Positions 10,570 to 24,873 of a stretch of DNA of 64,000 nt are shown piece by piece. This DNA is from Davidsoniella eucalypti (lineage: Eukaryota > Ascomycota > Sordariomycetes > Microascales > Ceratocystidaceae). Position numbers and translations under genes: made by a program. Below the pieces are notes generated by a model that was given only the letters and a program-made list of their open reading frames with translations, had not been told where the DNA came from and searched no databases. The first letter of the stretch is position 1, and each line of letters opens with the position of its first letter. The stretch is from NCBI GenBank assembly GCA_004009845.1, contig RMBW01000008.1, forward strand, positions 1-64,000. Reading direction: 5' to 3'.

Positions 10570-13500
10570 TTTTCCTATCCTGTTACTTATCCTGATATGT
10601 AATCAAAATTCGAGATATTTCAATTGTGTGTCAAAAGCTGTCGTATTTTACGTATATGTTATCGAAAAACGGACTTAAAACTGGATTTGAGTATTTGTTA
10701 GTAGATTGTCAGTACAGATATGTGATACATTGTGATTGATAGGATAATTTAGGTTGATAGCTGTGTGGCACGAGTCCTCCTTCATCTACAACGGAAATTT
10801 CTAGAATTCTAGCATCAAACTAGAGCAAAAGCATGTTGATGTGATTTGTATACAATTAGCATAGGATATAAATGCAAGGACTTCAGATCTGAAAGATGTG
10901 TAGCAATGAGTAGTCTGGGAGTTGGGCAACAAGACAGCTATTGACGAATGGATCGTCATAGGAGGGTGGTGGCAACAGAGCAGGACCGTTAATTCACTAA
11001 ATGCCTGTTTCCAGGAGCGTAACGAATCAAGTGTGAAGTGGTCTATTTCAACACACGTACTATGTAGTGATGATCGATCACTGTATGTATGCATTGTAAC
11101 GATGGAAGCTGTACAGGGAGTTCTGAGGCGTGCTGGTAGTAAAGCTTCCGCCGCGCTATTATAAGGTTATCACACTTCGTAGCCAAACGGTGTGGATATA
11201 ACAAGTGATGTTGGTAAAGAAGATGACAAAGGTGTATGATACATTGGAATAGGAAGAGGGGCCGACAATGAAGCGAAGACGAGCGAGATAAATTTACAGG
11301 AAGAATAACGGGAAAAACGGCAGTGTTATTATAAAATCCGAACATAAACACCCGCTTCAGAGATATTGGGCGAAGGAGTCAACGGCTTATAAATGATACT
11401 GTCATATAAGTGGCTGTACAACCTTCTGAAGGCTCCTGATAAGTGTAGATAGAGCAGATATACGTGAATGGTCATCGTGGCCTCGAAGGTCAAAATAAAT
11501 GAACGCATAGAAGATAGAGCAAGACAAGGTGGATTGTGCGGAAGTAGCAGGCGGGCCCCGAGCTCTAGGATTTTGTGCTAAAATATGCCTTGAACCTCAT
11601 GTTATCGCTAGTACTAGTGACAATAGGCAATAGATACCGCCAAATAGAGACCAAGGTGAGATGTCAAGCTACAGCTTGAATGTCGGACTTGTTCTGGGTG
11701 GAGTCGGCATACATATGTATATGTATGTATGTAGGTAGGCATAGAGATGCAATGGGACCCCGACCTCGACCAAGGACTAGAGATACAGTAGCACTATCAC
11801 TGTACAACGGACTGAAACGCCACAGTGGAGGGAGCAGGAGAGGGAGGGCAGGAGAGGGCCAGCCTAGAAGACGCAGAACAAGAGGCGGGTTGTGCTAGAG
11901 AGGATAGTCATGATTCATGGCAATGTATGGGTCTTAGAGAGAGAGGAAGCCTGGCTCGCCAGTTGCTGCACGAGTTGTAGCAACCGATGAGCGGGCGGTC
12001 AGGAACACGGAAGCGAACGAGGAGGGCGATGTCGTAGGTTACTGTACTCACCACTTGGACTGGAGGGCGACGCAAACAGCCTGGATTGAGAAGCGACAGC
12101 GCGGTTAAGCTCTGAATGGGCAATAAAGAATTGGTGTGCGCGATGATTCATGGGATCACACAGCGTCTTTAATTGAATGTCTTGGGTGGTTTGCTTGGTC
12201 GTTATTTCTTTAGAGGGGCGAAACGTATGCGCCACACATGGCCACGCAATACAATTTGGCCTTGAATATGGTGCAGTGGCGTCGTCAGCCACAATTTACA
12301 GTATTTAAGCAAAGACAAAGGCATTATTTATCAGGAAAAACTAACGCAGAAGCTTCAAGCAGAATCCCTTTGCCTCATAGAGAGAATCGAAACATAAGCT
12401 GCGGGGAGACATCGAGTGCCATAATACAAAGGTCTCTCCAAGCGCAGTGCCTATGATGTCAGGGACCCTTTCTACTTACATTATTTACCATAGTCTGTTA
12501 TGGGGGCATGGCTGGCATGTTCCAGCTGCTTATTTCACGAGGTACCACTTAGGGCATCCAACTGCTGCTACTATCAGCTTGCGTATCTACGTCATGTGTG
12601 GACTTGTCGATGAAAGAATCTCAGCCTACAACATATAAATCTATGCTACATAAAAGCATCAGTTTTTATGTTTGATATATCGTGAATTACTGCTTCACAA
12701 AATCCTTCGAGGTGATGGGTTCAGTTCCGGCCACTAAACCGGCTAGTATGTATATGTATTTGCCGCTAGAAACAGATATCGTAGGAAAAGTGAGGGGTCA
12801 AAACATGACAGGGAAGTCTTGTGTAGGGGAAGCTTCCAGGGGAAGTATGATACAATCACTACGTTATATAAGAAGAGAACACAACAGTCTATACATAGTT
12901 ATACCCTCGAATGTACCATAACAAATACTCCCACTAAACTGCTAGTCGATAGAGTAATATGACCTCCCCAGGCAGAATACACGGGAAACAAGTGTAGCAT
13001 AGTACTATGTATTTGTATACCGTCAAGTATATCTTGAAGGAGAAGAACCGGTGCAATAACATCCTAGAAGATAATAGGGCTTTCCCACGGTATTCCCACT
13101 CGTTATTGTAATAGTTCATCACACGCCAATGCGTACTTGGATGAATGCACCTCCATAAGTAAATGCAGCCAAGATATCCTTCTAAATCGACGGGCATGTC
13201 TGCTACTGAGCAGGAATGCTCATCGGAGGCATAACACGCTACCTACTATGTATTGTTTTTGTTATGTATGTACGTTCCTATCTACATCCCTCGGAACCTG
13301 CAGCAAGCTAGAAAAGGGCTTTGAAAGGAACAAGAGGACTAGGCTGGATAATTTACGATCACCATATCTCAATATTGTAGTAACCAAAAAGGAGTGTAAT
13401 TTTTGATTCTAGGACAGGTTTATGATGGCACTTGTACGAGAACATTGTGATGGGAAAAGGCCACAGTGCTCACAAAACCTAGTCTCACTACTGCAAGTCC

Positions 13501-16500
13501 ACTACAGAGGAAGAAAGAACGTCATAAAAGAACTGTTCTGACACCATGTATAAACTGTATGATGATTATAAAAAGGATATGCTGGGGTGGCTGTTCTTGT
13601 AAGTTGATTAGATCCGACTTAGAAATAATCCGCACAATTTGTACCGTGAATTTTATGTATCTAGCCCCTAACTGTAGACAATTTAGATCCCGAAACATAA
13701 GCAAAACATGTTGTTGTTAATGGTAGGAAGAAAAAACTCTGCTACGGCTTATATAATAATTTATGATTTTGCATTACAGTTGTCAGAAATCACGTATATC
13801 TTTTTTTCACTTGGAAAGATTATTGCTATAACTGCTGAAGCTAGTCAACTCTAGAGCCTGATTTTATATTATTGTTTGCTACATTCCCTGTCCCCATAGC
13901 TGAATAGATGACGCTGTTTTAATATCAAGACGCTTACTACCATGAATTGTTATTGTGATACATGTGTGTATATGTGAATATTTCTTGTATATTTTCTTAA
14001 TCACGTCTACAATGATTCACCAATTTTGAGGCAGACCAATTTTGGACAAGTGATACTATTGGGCTCAAGAAGAAGTTTCTAGAACCGATATTGCCATCAC
14101 TAGTGCCCGCTATATGATAAATATCACACAGTTCCATAGTCATCTGAGAAGTCTACATATGTAGTACGACCAAGTCAGCAAGAACAGCACAAACTATTGT
14201 TATTTCTCTTCCCATTATCTCATTCCTGGGCCTTCCCGCCGTCAACCGTTCCTCCTATTTTCTCCGCCCCAAACACTAAATGCTCTGTATTTCGGTGGTT
14301 CTCTAATCTTTTACTGGCTAGCAAGCTGCCTATCCAGCCGGTTTGCTTCCCCGCCTGCTGTGTGAACTTGTTTACATGGTTACTCCTGGTAAGCATAGAG
14401 TCCTAGACCTAGCCAGTGCAACAGATACAAATGGGCTGACCAGCCGCTAGTATGCATATAACTGCTCCTAAAATCAGGTTCAGTTCCATGTAACTAAAGA
14501 GTTGAAAGCTTGGAGAGGCATACTCATTTTGCCTTTTTTACTTACTGTATGTATAACTATTGGTTTACGAGAGCATCCTAGTAGCAGGTTATACTATAAT
14601 TTGCCTAGTTTACATTACATTGTTAAAACGAACATAGGAAGAACATGCTACCTCAAGAAAATATAGATACATGGAAAGGATTTTACAAGCCGCGTATCTC
14701 ATGCTAGGCCAAAATTGTCTTTTTCTTTATCTCTAAATGACACATAGTAGTCTAGTTTGGTAAAATGCTGTCATACTACCGTACTCTTTGGGTCATTAGG
14801 TCTTGAACATGTAATAAAAGAATAAGGACGCCTGAACTACACGAGAGACTTTTCACTTTCACTACCATGGCGAACCCCTCTTTGCCCCTGAATAAAACTG
14901 AAAACCCTATTTATTATGTATGCATATACATTAGGAAGATGAGCACACAGGTTGGATAATATTTTAGCTTGCTATCATCCACTGTTCCCTTCGGTCTGGA
15001 TATTTATCCATCTCACACAGTCATGCCATAAAAAGGAATCACGTATTCAAAAGATACTCAAAAGGACGCGGAAAAAAAGAAGCAGTGCCGGCCCAACTTC
15101 GATAGGGCTTGCAATATCCACTCCCACAACGCATACTTTAGGCAATATAGAAACGTATAAGCGCATACGCAGCTTGTACAACTCACACACCATTATGCAA
15201 GTTACAGCTTTATTTGAGATTACCCGGAACCTCGGGACACGAGGTTAGTGAGACTGTACTCCGCCCTTTACGGCAGGAAATAGAAGAGTGACACTATGAA
15301 TGCGTAAGGGATTGATACTGATCCATCACATCGTAGTAAAACAAATGTTTAGCCCTGGCCAGCTTCAGAGTAGTTGAACCCAGCACCACTGCTGTAAAGC
15401 TATCTATGCAGTTTTGAAGAAAGGTTACCTAGTATATGATATGCCCTATCACACCGCCCTTAGCCGCTTAACATACTTCCAAAATTGACAGCATCAAGCA
15501 TCGTGATATATACTACCTATAGCAAATAATACTACAGACAGTCTAATCTTGTTACTTCAATAAACAGTGCTAATCATATCTTACACGGTTATTTTTAAAC
15601 TTCTTAACATGCCCGGACCATCTTGATGTTTTCCCGCTTCCCTCGCCTTCATTCCTACCTGTTAGCTACGCTAGACTGGAGCTGCTGGGTACTAGAGCGT
15701 CTATATACACTCATTCCATAGGCCAGAGTACGTAAAGGCTGTGGGGCCACAAACCGTTGTCCGTGGCTATACATTGGCAGAACACAGTATCATGGTTACT
15801 AACCACTTCAGTCACTACTTTCTAGTAAACTAACGGCTGATGCATCAAAAGTCGGCGGGGACGCACACATGACCATTTTGATAACTCAATATATGTAAAG
15901 GAACAACAAACTACTTTATATTACTAGTCAACTGATACAGTTAACTTGATTGTGATTATACAGGAATATGACACTCTAGGCGGTTTTTGAGCCTAATATG
16001 GCTATAATGTAACTTGGGAATCCGGAAGCTGACTCAACACGACGGTCGTCCATCTTCTAGTATAGATAGAATCGACAATTCATTGAGCGAGCTCCATCGA
16101 CATGATTATTGATATGATCATTCTATAGCACTGAGAATACATATGGTCAGTGCGTTGAATATGTATGTACATCGTGGGATGCTAACCATGCATCTAGTTA
16201 CCCGTAGCCAAGGTTTCAGATCTCCCCGTTAGATATAGTAGTAGTAATTAACATTCTGTCGAGCTATGATGACAACTTCATAGTGATACGGGTTACTAGA
16301 TGCCCCAAGTATCAAACCTACCAACCACTCAGTCCCAGCCGTGTGTTTCTGTATTCCGAGGCTACCCATTGTCTATCACATCTCCTTCGTTCACATGCCA
16401 ACACTCACCCACACCTTTTCGCCCTACATCTGCCCCCTAGCACGGCATCTTATCACTTGGTATTATCACGCTAACGCATGCCCCTAAGTAAGCAAGTATT

Positions 16501-17734
16501 GCAACGTGGACGGCTATAGGACGACCGATTTGAGGAAGGACGGTAGCCTCGGCCGTTATGTTGTCCAGGTTGTCGTTTTGTCCCAAAAGAATAAGAACAA
16601 AGGCCAGATAGTGGGCAGCTAACCGCTGAAAACGATAGCCGGCTAAACATATGTGGAATCACGCCAGCTAATAACATCGCCAACCCCTCATTGTTTTCCA
16701 TCTGACACACATGCTTACACCTAGGCTACTATGTTTCTACATGGAAGTTCTAAGAACTAGCGAGCAGGGAACAACAAATGGTTCCTCCCGACAATCTGGA
16801 CTGCCTTCGATCCGTATCTCCGGGATCTAACTATGCGAGCACACAAACGCCTGGGTTTGTTGGAGCCTTGGAGCACGTTGACCACCTGCGCCTCAGCATG
16901 ATAGATAGGATATGACCACGGAACTCCGGATATGCTTCTACTTGTAGCAAAGCCTCCTATCGTGAAATGTAATCATCACTGCTCCGGGAGTCGCTGTCCC
17001 TATAAGCTGCCTCGGAATCTGACCCAAGAGGGAAGTATCAGCACTTCTAGAGCGGTCGATGGGGTTTCAACAACTATTGGTGGACCGTTTCTTGCCTAAG
17101 CCTACATATATCGTCCCGTCTGTTCGCCCAGCAAATCAAATCATTCAAACAATCTACCACAGGCCACCCCTAGTAACAGTTGTATCGGGATATCTACCTT
17201 GTCTCTTCAAGTCTCCGGCTCCCAGTTGCCAATGAGTCGTCTGCTCCATCCTTCCCAAAACCTCTCCGAACCATGGTTTCCTTGGAAGCCAATATTTTGA
17301 TGTTTTATTTCCTATTCGGTGCTCAATCTAACATTTCAGCTTCACCACAAAGTCCACATTGACCCGTCCTTGTTAGTACCAATGCGAGAAATGCTTGGTC
17401 CAATAGTCCCATAAATCAAGTGATAGTCACGCAGGCCCCGAGGCCTCTATTTATTTATCACTCATTTTACGTCTTTATCCTGAGGCCTCTATAACGGTTG
17501 AGATATACGCCCAGACAACCTTCGTGTTGTCTATACCTTGTCTATTGACTATCGCCGATATCATACCTTGATAGGCAGAGCCATGCCTAGAATATTATGA
17601 AATATGTTTTTCATGTGTCTGTAAACTTGGGTGGTTCCTTTAATACATGGTTAGAGATGATTTGCCACACCGCTTTCCGACCACGCGGCTACACGATAGT
17701 GAAATTCGATTCCTTACGTTCACCGCTGCTACAT

Positions 17735-17747
17735 AGGGTTAGGGTTA
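17735..17747 (+). repeat. Short interstitial telomere-type motif
   Basis: Two TAGGGT units in tandem (TAGGGTTAGGGTT), matching the usual fungal TTAGGG telomere repeat. Only two units are present, so chance is possible. Confidence 0.4.
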
Positions 17748-19263
17748 CTCGATAATAGAGATATGATAAGACTAAATATAGACAAGTAATACATAATCAA
17801 AAGGTTGACAAATGTCTTCTTTAATCATTTTGCGACTAATAAGACGTTCTAATTTATAAATTTGATCAAGAAGCTGTCATAATTTGGTGAAGGTAAGAAA
17901 GAGCACATGACGTGGTGTTGATCTTGAGTGTCATGCAACAAATACATGGCACGCGTTGTTTCTAGATTTGTTTGGTCTGAGGAATATGACGAGACGTCGA
18001 TCATTAGTGAAATGCCTTCCTTGTCTGGATTGGAGTGTGATGTAGCTGATAGTACGTAGGGATTTCTTACCGTAGATGTTCGCCTTTTTATACCTTGCTT
18101 CTAAGGGCGATGTGTTCCGCCATTTTTGATGTCATAGGGAACAAATACACCCATGCTAGAGCTCATTATGTATAAGCAGCTTTGCACGCTATATGTATTG
18201 TCAAAGCATTGTTCGTCTGATATTAGTACTCCGACCCTAGTAGTGCCATATGTAAATAGTTGTAAACTGCCAATCCGGGGGATGTTATGGAACTAGCTTG
18301 TAATTCTTTTTGTGCTGGTAGTTCCATACTGTATTATAAGCACATGAGTTGATGTGGGAAAACCGAAATCATTCAAGGTGGTTTCTATGTTCTGTAGGCG
18401 GGGTTGTGTTAGTGCCACCACCCCGGACGAAAGTGTCGTACTTGTACATCGCTGTATTTTCAAAGGAAAATGCCTTGTGATAGTATAGGCTGTGGAATTT
18501 GATACCAGGGTCGTTAGTAAGATGTCACATGCCGCATGTAGAATAATTCTGCTTATCCTAGTATCGACGTAGAGATTGCTACATAAACACTGTTAACACT
18601 CCGATAGTGAGCTAGCAACAGACTTCCTAATGTCGGTCAACCCCTAGACCTCAGCTGATGTAGTCAGATAACGGATTTATTTATCAATCGGCCATGGCTA
18701 CTGAATGTATGGATCCCAAAGGATGCCTATGGTCAACTATTATGTCCTGATTACAGGGCTTGGACCGCTAGTTCATAATCATTCCGTTTGTCGGTGTTGG
18801 CATTCGTCGTTACTCTGGTCAATATCATACGAAGCTATAGATACCATTCATTGAGGTCATATACAAACCGTCTATTAATCTAGAGCCGACCAACCTTTAG
18901 TGTTGTTCAGTCCGTGCCAACCCCGTCCATATATACATATAACTTCCTTTTATATTGCAAGGACAAGAGATAACTAACCCAACGGCACTATCAGCCCTTG
19001 CAATAGTGCCACGACAAAGGTGAAGAGATGGAAGGCTGCCTCGTAGCAATCAAATTGGCGGCTAGATCAAGACCATATACATTAAAATACAAGCCTGATT
19101 AGTTAACCGAGCTTCCGGGTGTATTGTATTCCTCTTATATTATAGTAGAAATATACTTGCTTGATCACCATCCTTTGTCCGAGTCGAAAAGCGTTTCAAG
19201 AGTGCAAACGAAACTTTGATCACGTAGCAACTACCTGGCTATCGTCTATCAGCACTTGTTAAC

Positions 19264-19300
19264 CATAGTCAACACAGTCAACATAGTCAACATAGTTAGT
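19264..19300 (+). repeat. Short tandem repeat, AGTCAACA(T/C) units
   Basis: About four imperfect 9-10 base units of the type ATAGTCAACA in a row. It lies about 0.5 kb upstream of the Pogo-type transposase fossil, and no function is inferred. Confidence 0.55.
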
Positions 19301-19770
19301 AGATGAAATAATAGTCTCCTTCGTGAAGTCAAAGAATAGGGTGATATTAACAGAGAACACCAGTGTTGTTCGCATAAGGAACGTTTGATCACATATATAA
19401 CTTACTGATTAGGAAATTCGTAGATAGATACCTTCAAGACTGGTCATACGACGATTAGCCTGAGGTATTGCATTCGCATAGACGAACCGACTTGTATTGC
19501 TACTAACACAGCCAAATGAAGCAACGCCCTCTTTCCCATGAATTACTGAATCTGTCAATGTGCAGTATCCCGATGGGATCCGTCTCAAATCGATACGACT
19601 CTACACCCGCTTCTGGCGTCTAATGTATAATAAATAACTAGAGAAATAAAGTCTGCGCTGTCAACACTCCGTAGCATCGGCCTTAGGAGGGATTGGTGAG
19701 CTGGGATGGAACGGTGTAAACTGGTGACTATATTCTCAATAATATCAACCACAACACTCTGAAATTAACC

Positions 19771-20640
19771 AAAATTGCTGGTAATCTACTCTAAAACTAC
19801 CTCCACTTCTATCTGACAGGTTCAACACGTCGATAAATACACCAAGTCTCGAACAACTGGACTGTATCGCCTGCTCATCCTGGACGGCCACACAAGCCAC
19901 CTCTCGGTTGATTTCGAACTCTGTTGTAAAGATAACAAGATTGTTACTGTTTGCATGCCTTCTCATTCATCTCACATACTCCAGCCTCTAGATGTGGTGT
20001 GTTTTTCCCCTCTTAAGTAAGCGTACGGGCACAAATCGAGAAGAAGGTGCGGGCCGGTATAACGCACATCGTCAAGAAAACTTTCTTCCCTTCATTTTCA
20101 GAAGCATACAAACAGTCCATGCCAGAGAGCAATATTTGGGGAGGTTTTAGAGGAACAGGTATTGTGCCTTTAGACCCGGGAAATGTGATTTCCAAACTAC
20201 ATATAAAGCTACTTACACTAATACCTACAACACCGACCGAAGGTCTACCTTAGCCTTGAGCTACAGGTAGCTTCACAATCTGATTATACCAAGAGCAGGT
20301 TCTCTAGACATCAAGAAAGCTCACCGACACTTATTTTCAGAGCTATGGACCAGATTGTGAAGGGGTCTACCAGACTCATATCAGATGGTCTTGATGAAGT
20401 CAGAAATGCAGATGCTTCAACAGGAGAATGAGATACTTAGCCGACGTCGACGCAAAACAAACAGACAGTTGCATGACGGGGGAAACCTCGGTATAGATGA
20501 TGGGCAGACTTTGCAGGATCGGAGTAAAGTAAATATGCAGTTGGAAGGCGAAAGCCATCAAAGTGGTGGTCATCAGCGCAGGTCCAAAACAGGACATAAC
20601 GCCCGAAGCTGTCAGATAGAAGTGTAAGTTCAGAGTAGAT
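19771..20640 (+). pseudogene. Pogo/Fot1-type DDE transposase fossil
   Basis: The plus strand encodes pieces of a Tc1/mariner-Pogo superfamily transposase across at least two frames. In order: DKYTKSRTTGLYRLLILDGH (19832-19891; the Asp of LDGH is the second catalytic acid), PSHSSHILQPLDV (19955-19993, with a third acidic residue), KTFFPSFSEAYKQS, GGFRGTGIVPLDP (about 20138-20180), and a C-terminal basic coiled part with ENEILSRRRRKTNRQL near 20430. These match the C-terminal half of the Fot1/Pogo DDE domain and its tail. Stops at about 19818, 20016 and 20251, and frameshifts near 20030 and 20395, show it is dead. I could not find the N-terminal CENP-B-like HTH or terminal repeats. Confidence 0.82.
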
Positions 20641-23599
20641 TACCAGCAATGTTAGCTAAATTCAGAGTGTTGTGGTTGATATTTTTGTCAATATAGTCTC
20701 GTTGTCACGAAGAAGTGACCGACTCCCTTGTCCGTCCGCCTCACTTATGAACTACGTTATAGGATCATCTTGTTTGTATACTGATAACAAAAATGCTAGT
20801 CGAAACCGCAGCGGCTATCGCTAGGCTATTCACAAATTGCAAAGCGATGTGAGGATCTTGCTTTTCGTAACTTTGTATAGATGCTACTTGTTAGCTTACT
20901 AATGATTCGTGATCTATTAGTACAGCACCTCAAAATGAATTAGAACTTCCCCATCTATATAATATAGCTGTACTGTGAGGGACTGCATGTGTCGTGACCT
21001 GTATGATGTCAAGAAAAGGTATAGTTATTGGTAGTAGCCACAGAGTCTCATTTCTTGATGATACTCTGTATGCGTTATAGATATTGCATCGTTTGGTGTC
21101 GGACAAAGAAAATTGATGAGGGTATTTTTCCATAGACGATACGCTGAAAAGACTTACACGTAGTAGATACTGCATCATGATGTAGCCAATTCACTCCTAT
21201 TTGCATATCAAATATGTTCATCCTCGCCAGTGAAACCCTATAAAGGCGCATTGTGTAGTTTGCTTGTTAATGGACAGGAAACGAGACGAGCTACTCACTA
21301 AACCTCCCTCTGCTCCTTTATCGGCAGGCTAAAGATTTAGGCCTCACCCGGCTAAAGGATGGGCCAGACTGCAAGAGGCTATACAACTTCGAGCTTCAAT
21401 AACTGCAAGCTGTCACATTCCTAGCACGCTTAAAAGGGCGTTCTCGATGCGTATTGGTTGTCTCATGAGATGTAGCTCTCCAAAGTTGGACAGAATACGT
21501 GAGGTCGCAGTTGTGTCATGGCAAGGGTATCAGAGCTTATATATCATAATGAGAGTAAGATACAGTACGGATATCGGCCCCGAGAAGTCACTCTAGCTAT
21601 GTTTCGGCTCCATTAATAATACGGCCGTGCCAGACAGATACCATCCTACCATAAGCAACTTGGTAATTGTATCATAAATAATGTTAGGTTTTATCCAACA
21701 ACTATAATGACTAACTGCAGGCTTTTCATGCATGTACACCGCCTCATCATAACTTCATAGGATCGACGAGGGCTAGGTATATGCGCTTTAGTCCTGTAGC
21801 CCTAAGCTTGGGCTGTTCGTGTATTAGATAACTTGTTTTTGACGTTTGGTGGAAATTGGGACTACAAAGAAATGATAAAATTCGCCACGGAAGGTAGGGA
21901 GGCATTAACTACACTGTACATATACATGATGTTGCTGAGGGGTAGCAGGCCGATAAAAGGAATAAGAGGCAAAACAGCATGGTGTGATTTACACTTGCCT
22001 GCTTGAAACCTAACACGGGCAATATTCAAGTGTCCTTCCGAGGACCCCCAGATGATCTCTTTATAGGATGAGGCCACAGGCTTACGGTATTAAAACCGAA
22101 TGATTCCATACGATAGATACGGTATATAGGAGTGTCATCGTAGTAGAGTGGATAAGACAAGCCGTGAAGAAACTATAGACATCGGTAGCAGGAGCAAAAG
22201 ACTAGGCTCTCTCTGATACTCCGAGCTATACAAAGAGGGTCTAGCATGGATAGATGGCAAAACCCTAGAAGGGTACACACATGTGTGTGGCGGAAAGTAG
22301 ATTAGCAATACAATAGATAATTCTGGAGAATTACTCCTCTGTGGCCAATAACATTCAGATATTGGACCTATTATGTCATGAGAGCCAGGAAACTCCACAT
22401 GAGCAATCATACATGGAAGCATCACGAGCCGTCTGGCTGTCTACAAGGGTTAGAAGATTATGGCCTTCAGAGAAGGCGGCAGCTATTTATCTTCTTCGAT
22501 TGGTGGCCGATTAGCAGGGCATATCCTGACGGTTATACGGAAATGCTTGGGTCTGAAACAGTAACCACGGTTCTGTTCTTCTTTACATGAGATAAGTGAT
22601 GGCTCATATGTCGGACTTGGGAGTTACCAGACTTGCTATTACATCCACAGACTCAATGTAGAGAGATAAACCGACCATGTCAAATACCATATTCGAAGGC
22701 TTGTTGGATGGGATGCGTCAGGAGGGATACGCCAATGATGTTTCAAATTCAGGGCTATCCGTTCGGCGTTCAGATATATAGAATATGGAACTATGCAATA
22801 TCGTGATGCTAGGATGGCACGCTACAGATAAATGAACACATCAAGTTAGAGGCCGACTGCCTAATTCTATTGATGGTCCACATACAGCAATAAAGTGTGA
22901 CAATACATATGAGGCGATAACTGATGCTAAGTAGATGAAGTGTGGTTTCACAAGGCAAATTTGGTGAATGGATATGTAAACAAATGGAAATTTCGTCTAG
23001 ACCGAGATCGAGACAAGTTTCGTACGGGAAGCTTCGAAATAGCAAACTGTGCTTAGCTTGCAATTAAAACCACACATTAGGACCATACGATCATCGGCAT
23101 TATGCTACTTTGTCAATCAAATAAGTTGGTTAGGACCTTGGCGCCGAACCCTCGGCAACCGGCTTCTGATTTCTGATTGGCCCGTTACACCGAGAATGGA
23201 TCCTCGCTTGGCCGCTGATTGGCTCGGAGTCCCAGCGTGCTGTGCCGAGTTAAGTAGGTGTCGCCATAACCAGCCGTATTAATGTCATTTGGGGCCAATA
23301 TATCACTTTATCACCACTTCTAGATCCATCGTGACTATATCTCCTGCATCTATCGTGCCCGGCTCGAGGACAAACAGTACCACTGTCTTTGCTGCCCGTG
23401 ATAGGCTTTTGATTAATACGGCAAGCCATGGTCCATCACGCGCTTCGGTTATCCCCACGCCGTCTCGCCGTACATCCAGCCAATCGTCTTCTTGATATTG
23501 CCCCAAGCCAGGTATCTTTGCTCAGACTGATGAGCAGAATTTTGGTGCCTAAGATTCACTGCCCAAACGCCCATACCAGTATCAGTGCCTGCTACACCC
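20641..23599. other. Intergenic between transposon fossil and RraA-like gene
   Basis: Nearly 3 kb without a recognisable gene on either strand. The last 500 bases (23100-23599) are richer in GC and hold several ATTGG (inverted CCAAT) elements at about 23175-23225, a reasonable promoter for the RraA-like gene. Confidence 0.5.
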
Positions 23600-24430
23600 A
23601 TGGACCCCGCTTCCATCGCCATTCTCCAGAGCTATACAGCCTGTGACATATCCGATGCCCTACTGCGCCTAAAGGTAACCAGTGGCGGAGTCCTCGCCGA
23701 CCTGACTCTACAATCCAGCGCATCATCTTCGCAGCGCATCACCGTAGCTCCTGCTTCTACGGTAATATTCACGCGCAAACCACCTAGTACGACTGAAGCC
23801 GTTGCATCGTCTACTCTTTCAGCCCGGCAGCAGCAGGATGGCGATCGTCTTCTTCCTCCTCTCCCACCAGCTAATATCCCCAAAGGAACACATTGGGCTG
23901 ACTTGGCCGTATCGGGCTCATTCGCTGTGATCCAGCAACCGGCAGGCCAAACTAATGCCGTGTGTGGTGGGATCATGGCCCTACGCATGCTTAAACTCGG
24001 CATTCAGGGTATCATCGTTGATGGGCGGGCACGTGATATCGAAGAACTCCAATCAACGGAACTTCCTGTATGCAACTAACCACCCAATACACACCCCCTT
24101 CCTCAGCCTAGTCGGCCAAAAGAGACAAGAAAGGAAGCTAACATTGGTTCCTCTTCATAGATCTGGTCTAAGGGTCTTTCCACCGTTGGATCTGGAGCTT
24201 CTTCCACCCCTCATGCAGTACAGGTTCCCCTTCAGATCGATGGTACTTCTGTAGTACCAGGGGACATCATTGTCAGCGACTCTGTTAACGGCGTCGTCTG
24301 CATTCCAAAAGATCTTCTCCCTCAGGTTTTAGAGTTGCTGCCCAAGCTGACGGCAGCCGACGAGCGTGTCAAGGAGGATGTCCTCAATGGGGCATCTGTT
24401 CAGGAGTCTTTCAAAAAGCACAGAGGATAG
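23600..24430 (+). CDS. RraA-like family protein (HMG/CHA aldolase-like)
   Basis: Two exons, 23600-24067 and 24161-24430, with a GTATGC donor, GCTAAC branch site and CATAG acceptor; 245 residues. I chose the ATG at 23600, which has a good context (ACCCATGG); no in-frame ATG lies just upstream. The fold signature is clear: a start of AILQSYTACDISDAL, the glycine-rich VCGGIMALRMLK, and IIVDGRARDIEEL near residues 138-150, where the Arg-Asp pair (R145/D146) matches the substrate/metal site of RraA-type aldolases. The sequence continues IWSKGLSTVG, PGDIIVSDSVNGVVCIP and a helical tail. Related enzymes cleave 4-hydroxy-4-methyl-2-oxoglutarate or oxaloacetate; others are regulators. The exact substrate is unknown. 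Annotations as a menaquinone methyltransferase in this family are historical. Confidence 0.88.
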
Positions 24431-24873
24431 CATGGATAGGTTTACAAGTGCAATGTTCAAAGACTAATCTAGATACGGTGAAACAATATATTCATGAATC
24501 CATGCAGAAAAAGTAGTAATAAGAGTTTGTATAGTTGCACGTCGAAAAGACCGGCCTTGAAATACTAATATCATATAGCGTTGTTTCCAGGCGTTATGTT
24601 TTTATAAAGAAAGAAAGATACGAAACCTCATGGTCCCCGGTGGCTCATCAGGTATATGGCTATGATTTTACAGTAAGTTGTTTCCGTGTAGTGAATAATG
24701 GACGCCAAGATGCCATGAAGAGGTGTAATAAAAAAAATAAGTAAGCATGAAGAGAAGAACCACCCAGAGCAGCACAAACCAAGCAAACTCCAAGACTACC
24801 AGTGCAACCACTACTATAACAATCATCAAAGTAGCATACTTTATATCCGGTACCGTCTGTCAAAGCTGTTTTT
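24431..24873. other. Convergent intergenic region
   Basis: Tail-to-tail spacer of about 440 bases between the RraA-like gene (+) and the GBD/FH3 gene (-). It should contain both 3' UTRs. No other feature was seen. Confidence 0.6.

Larger units (their letters stand above)
10570..19760. other. 9-kb gene-free region
   Basis: Only short chance-like open frames are seen on both strands, and stops are frequent. TA steps and CTAG are conspicuously common, consistent with C-to-T decay of old repeats (RIP-like), though I could not compute an index. A tandem telomere-like TAGGGTTAGGGTT lies near 17735, and a short AGTCAACA-type tandem repeat lies near 19264-19300. The start of this block (10570-11200) should contain the promoter of the WBP2-like gene. 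Confidence 0.5.

Noticed and set aside
23585..23599. Extending the RraA-like protein five codons upstream
   Set aside because: The upstream codon is GTG, not ATG; fungal nuclear genes start at ATG, here 23600.
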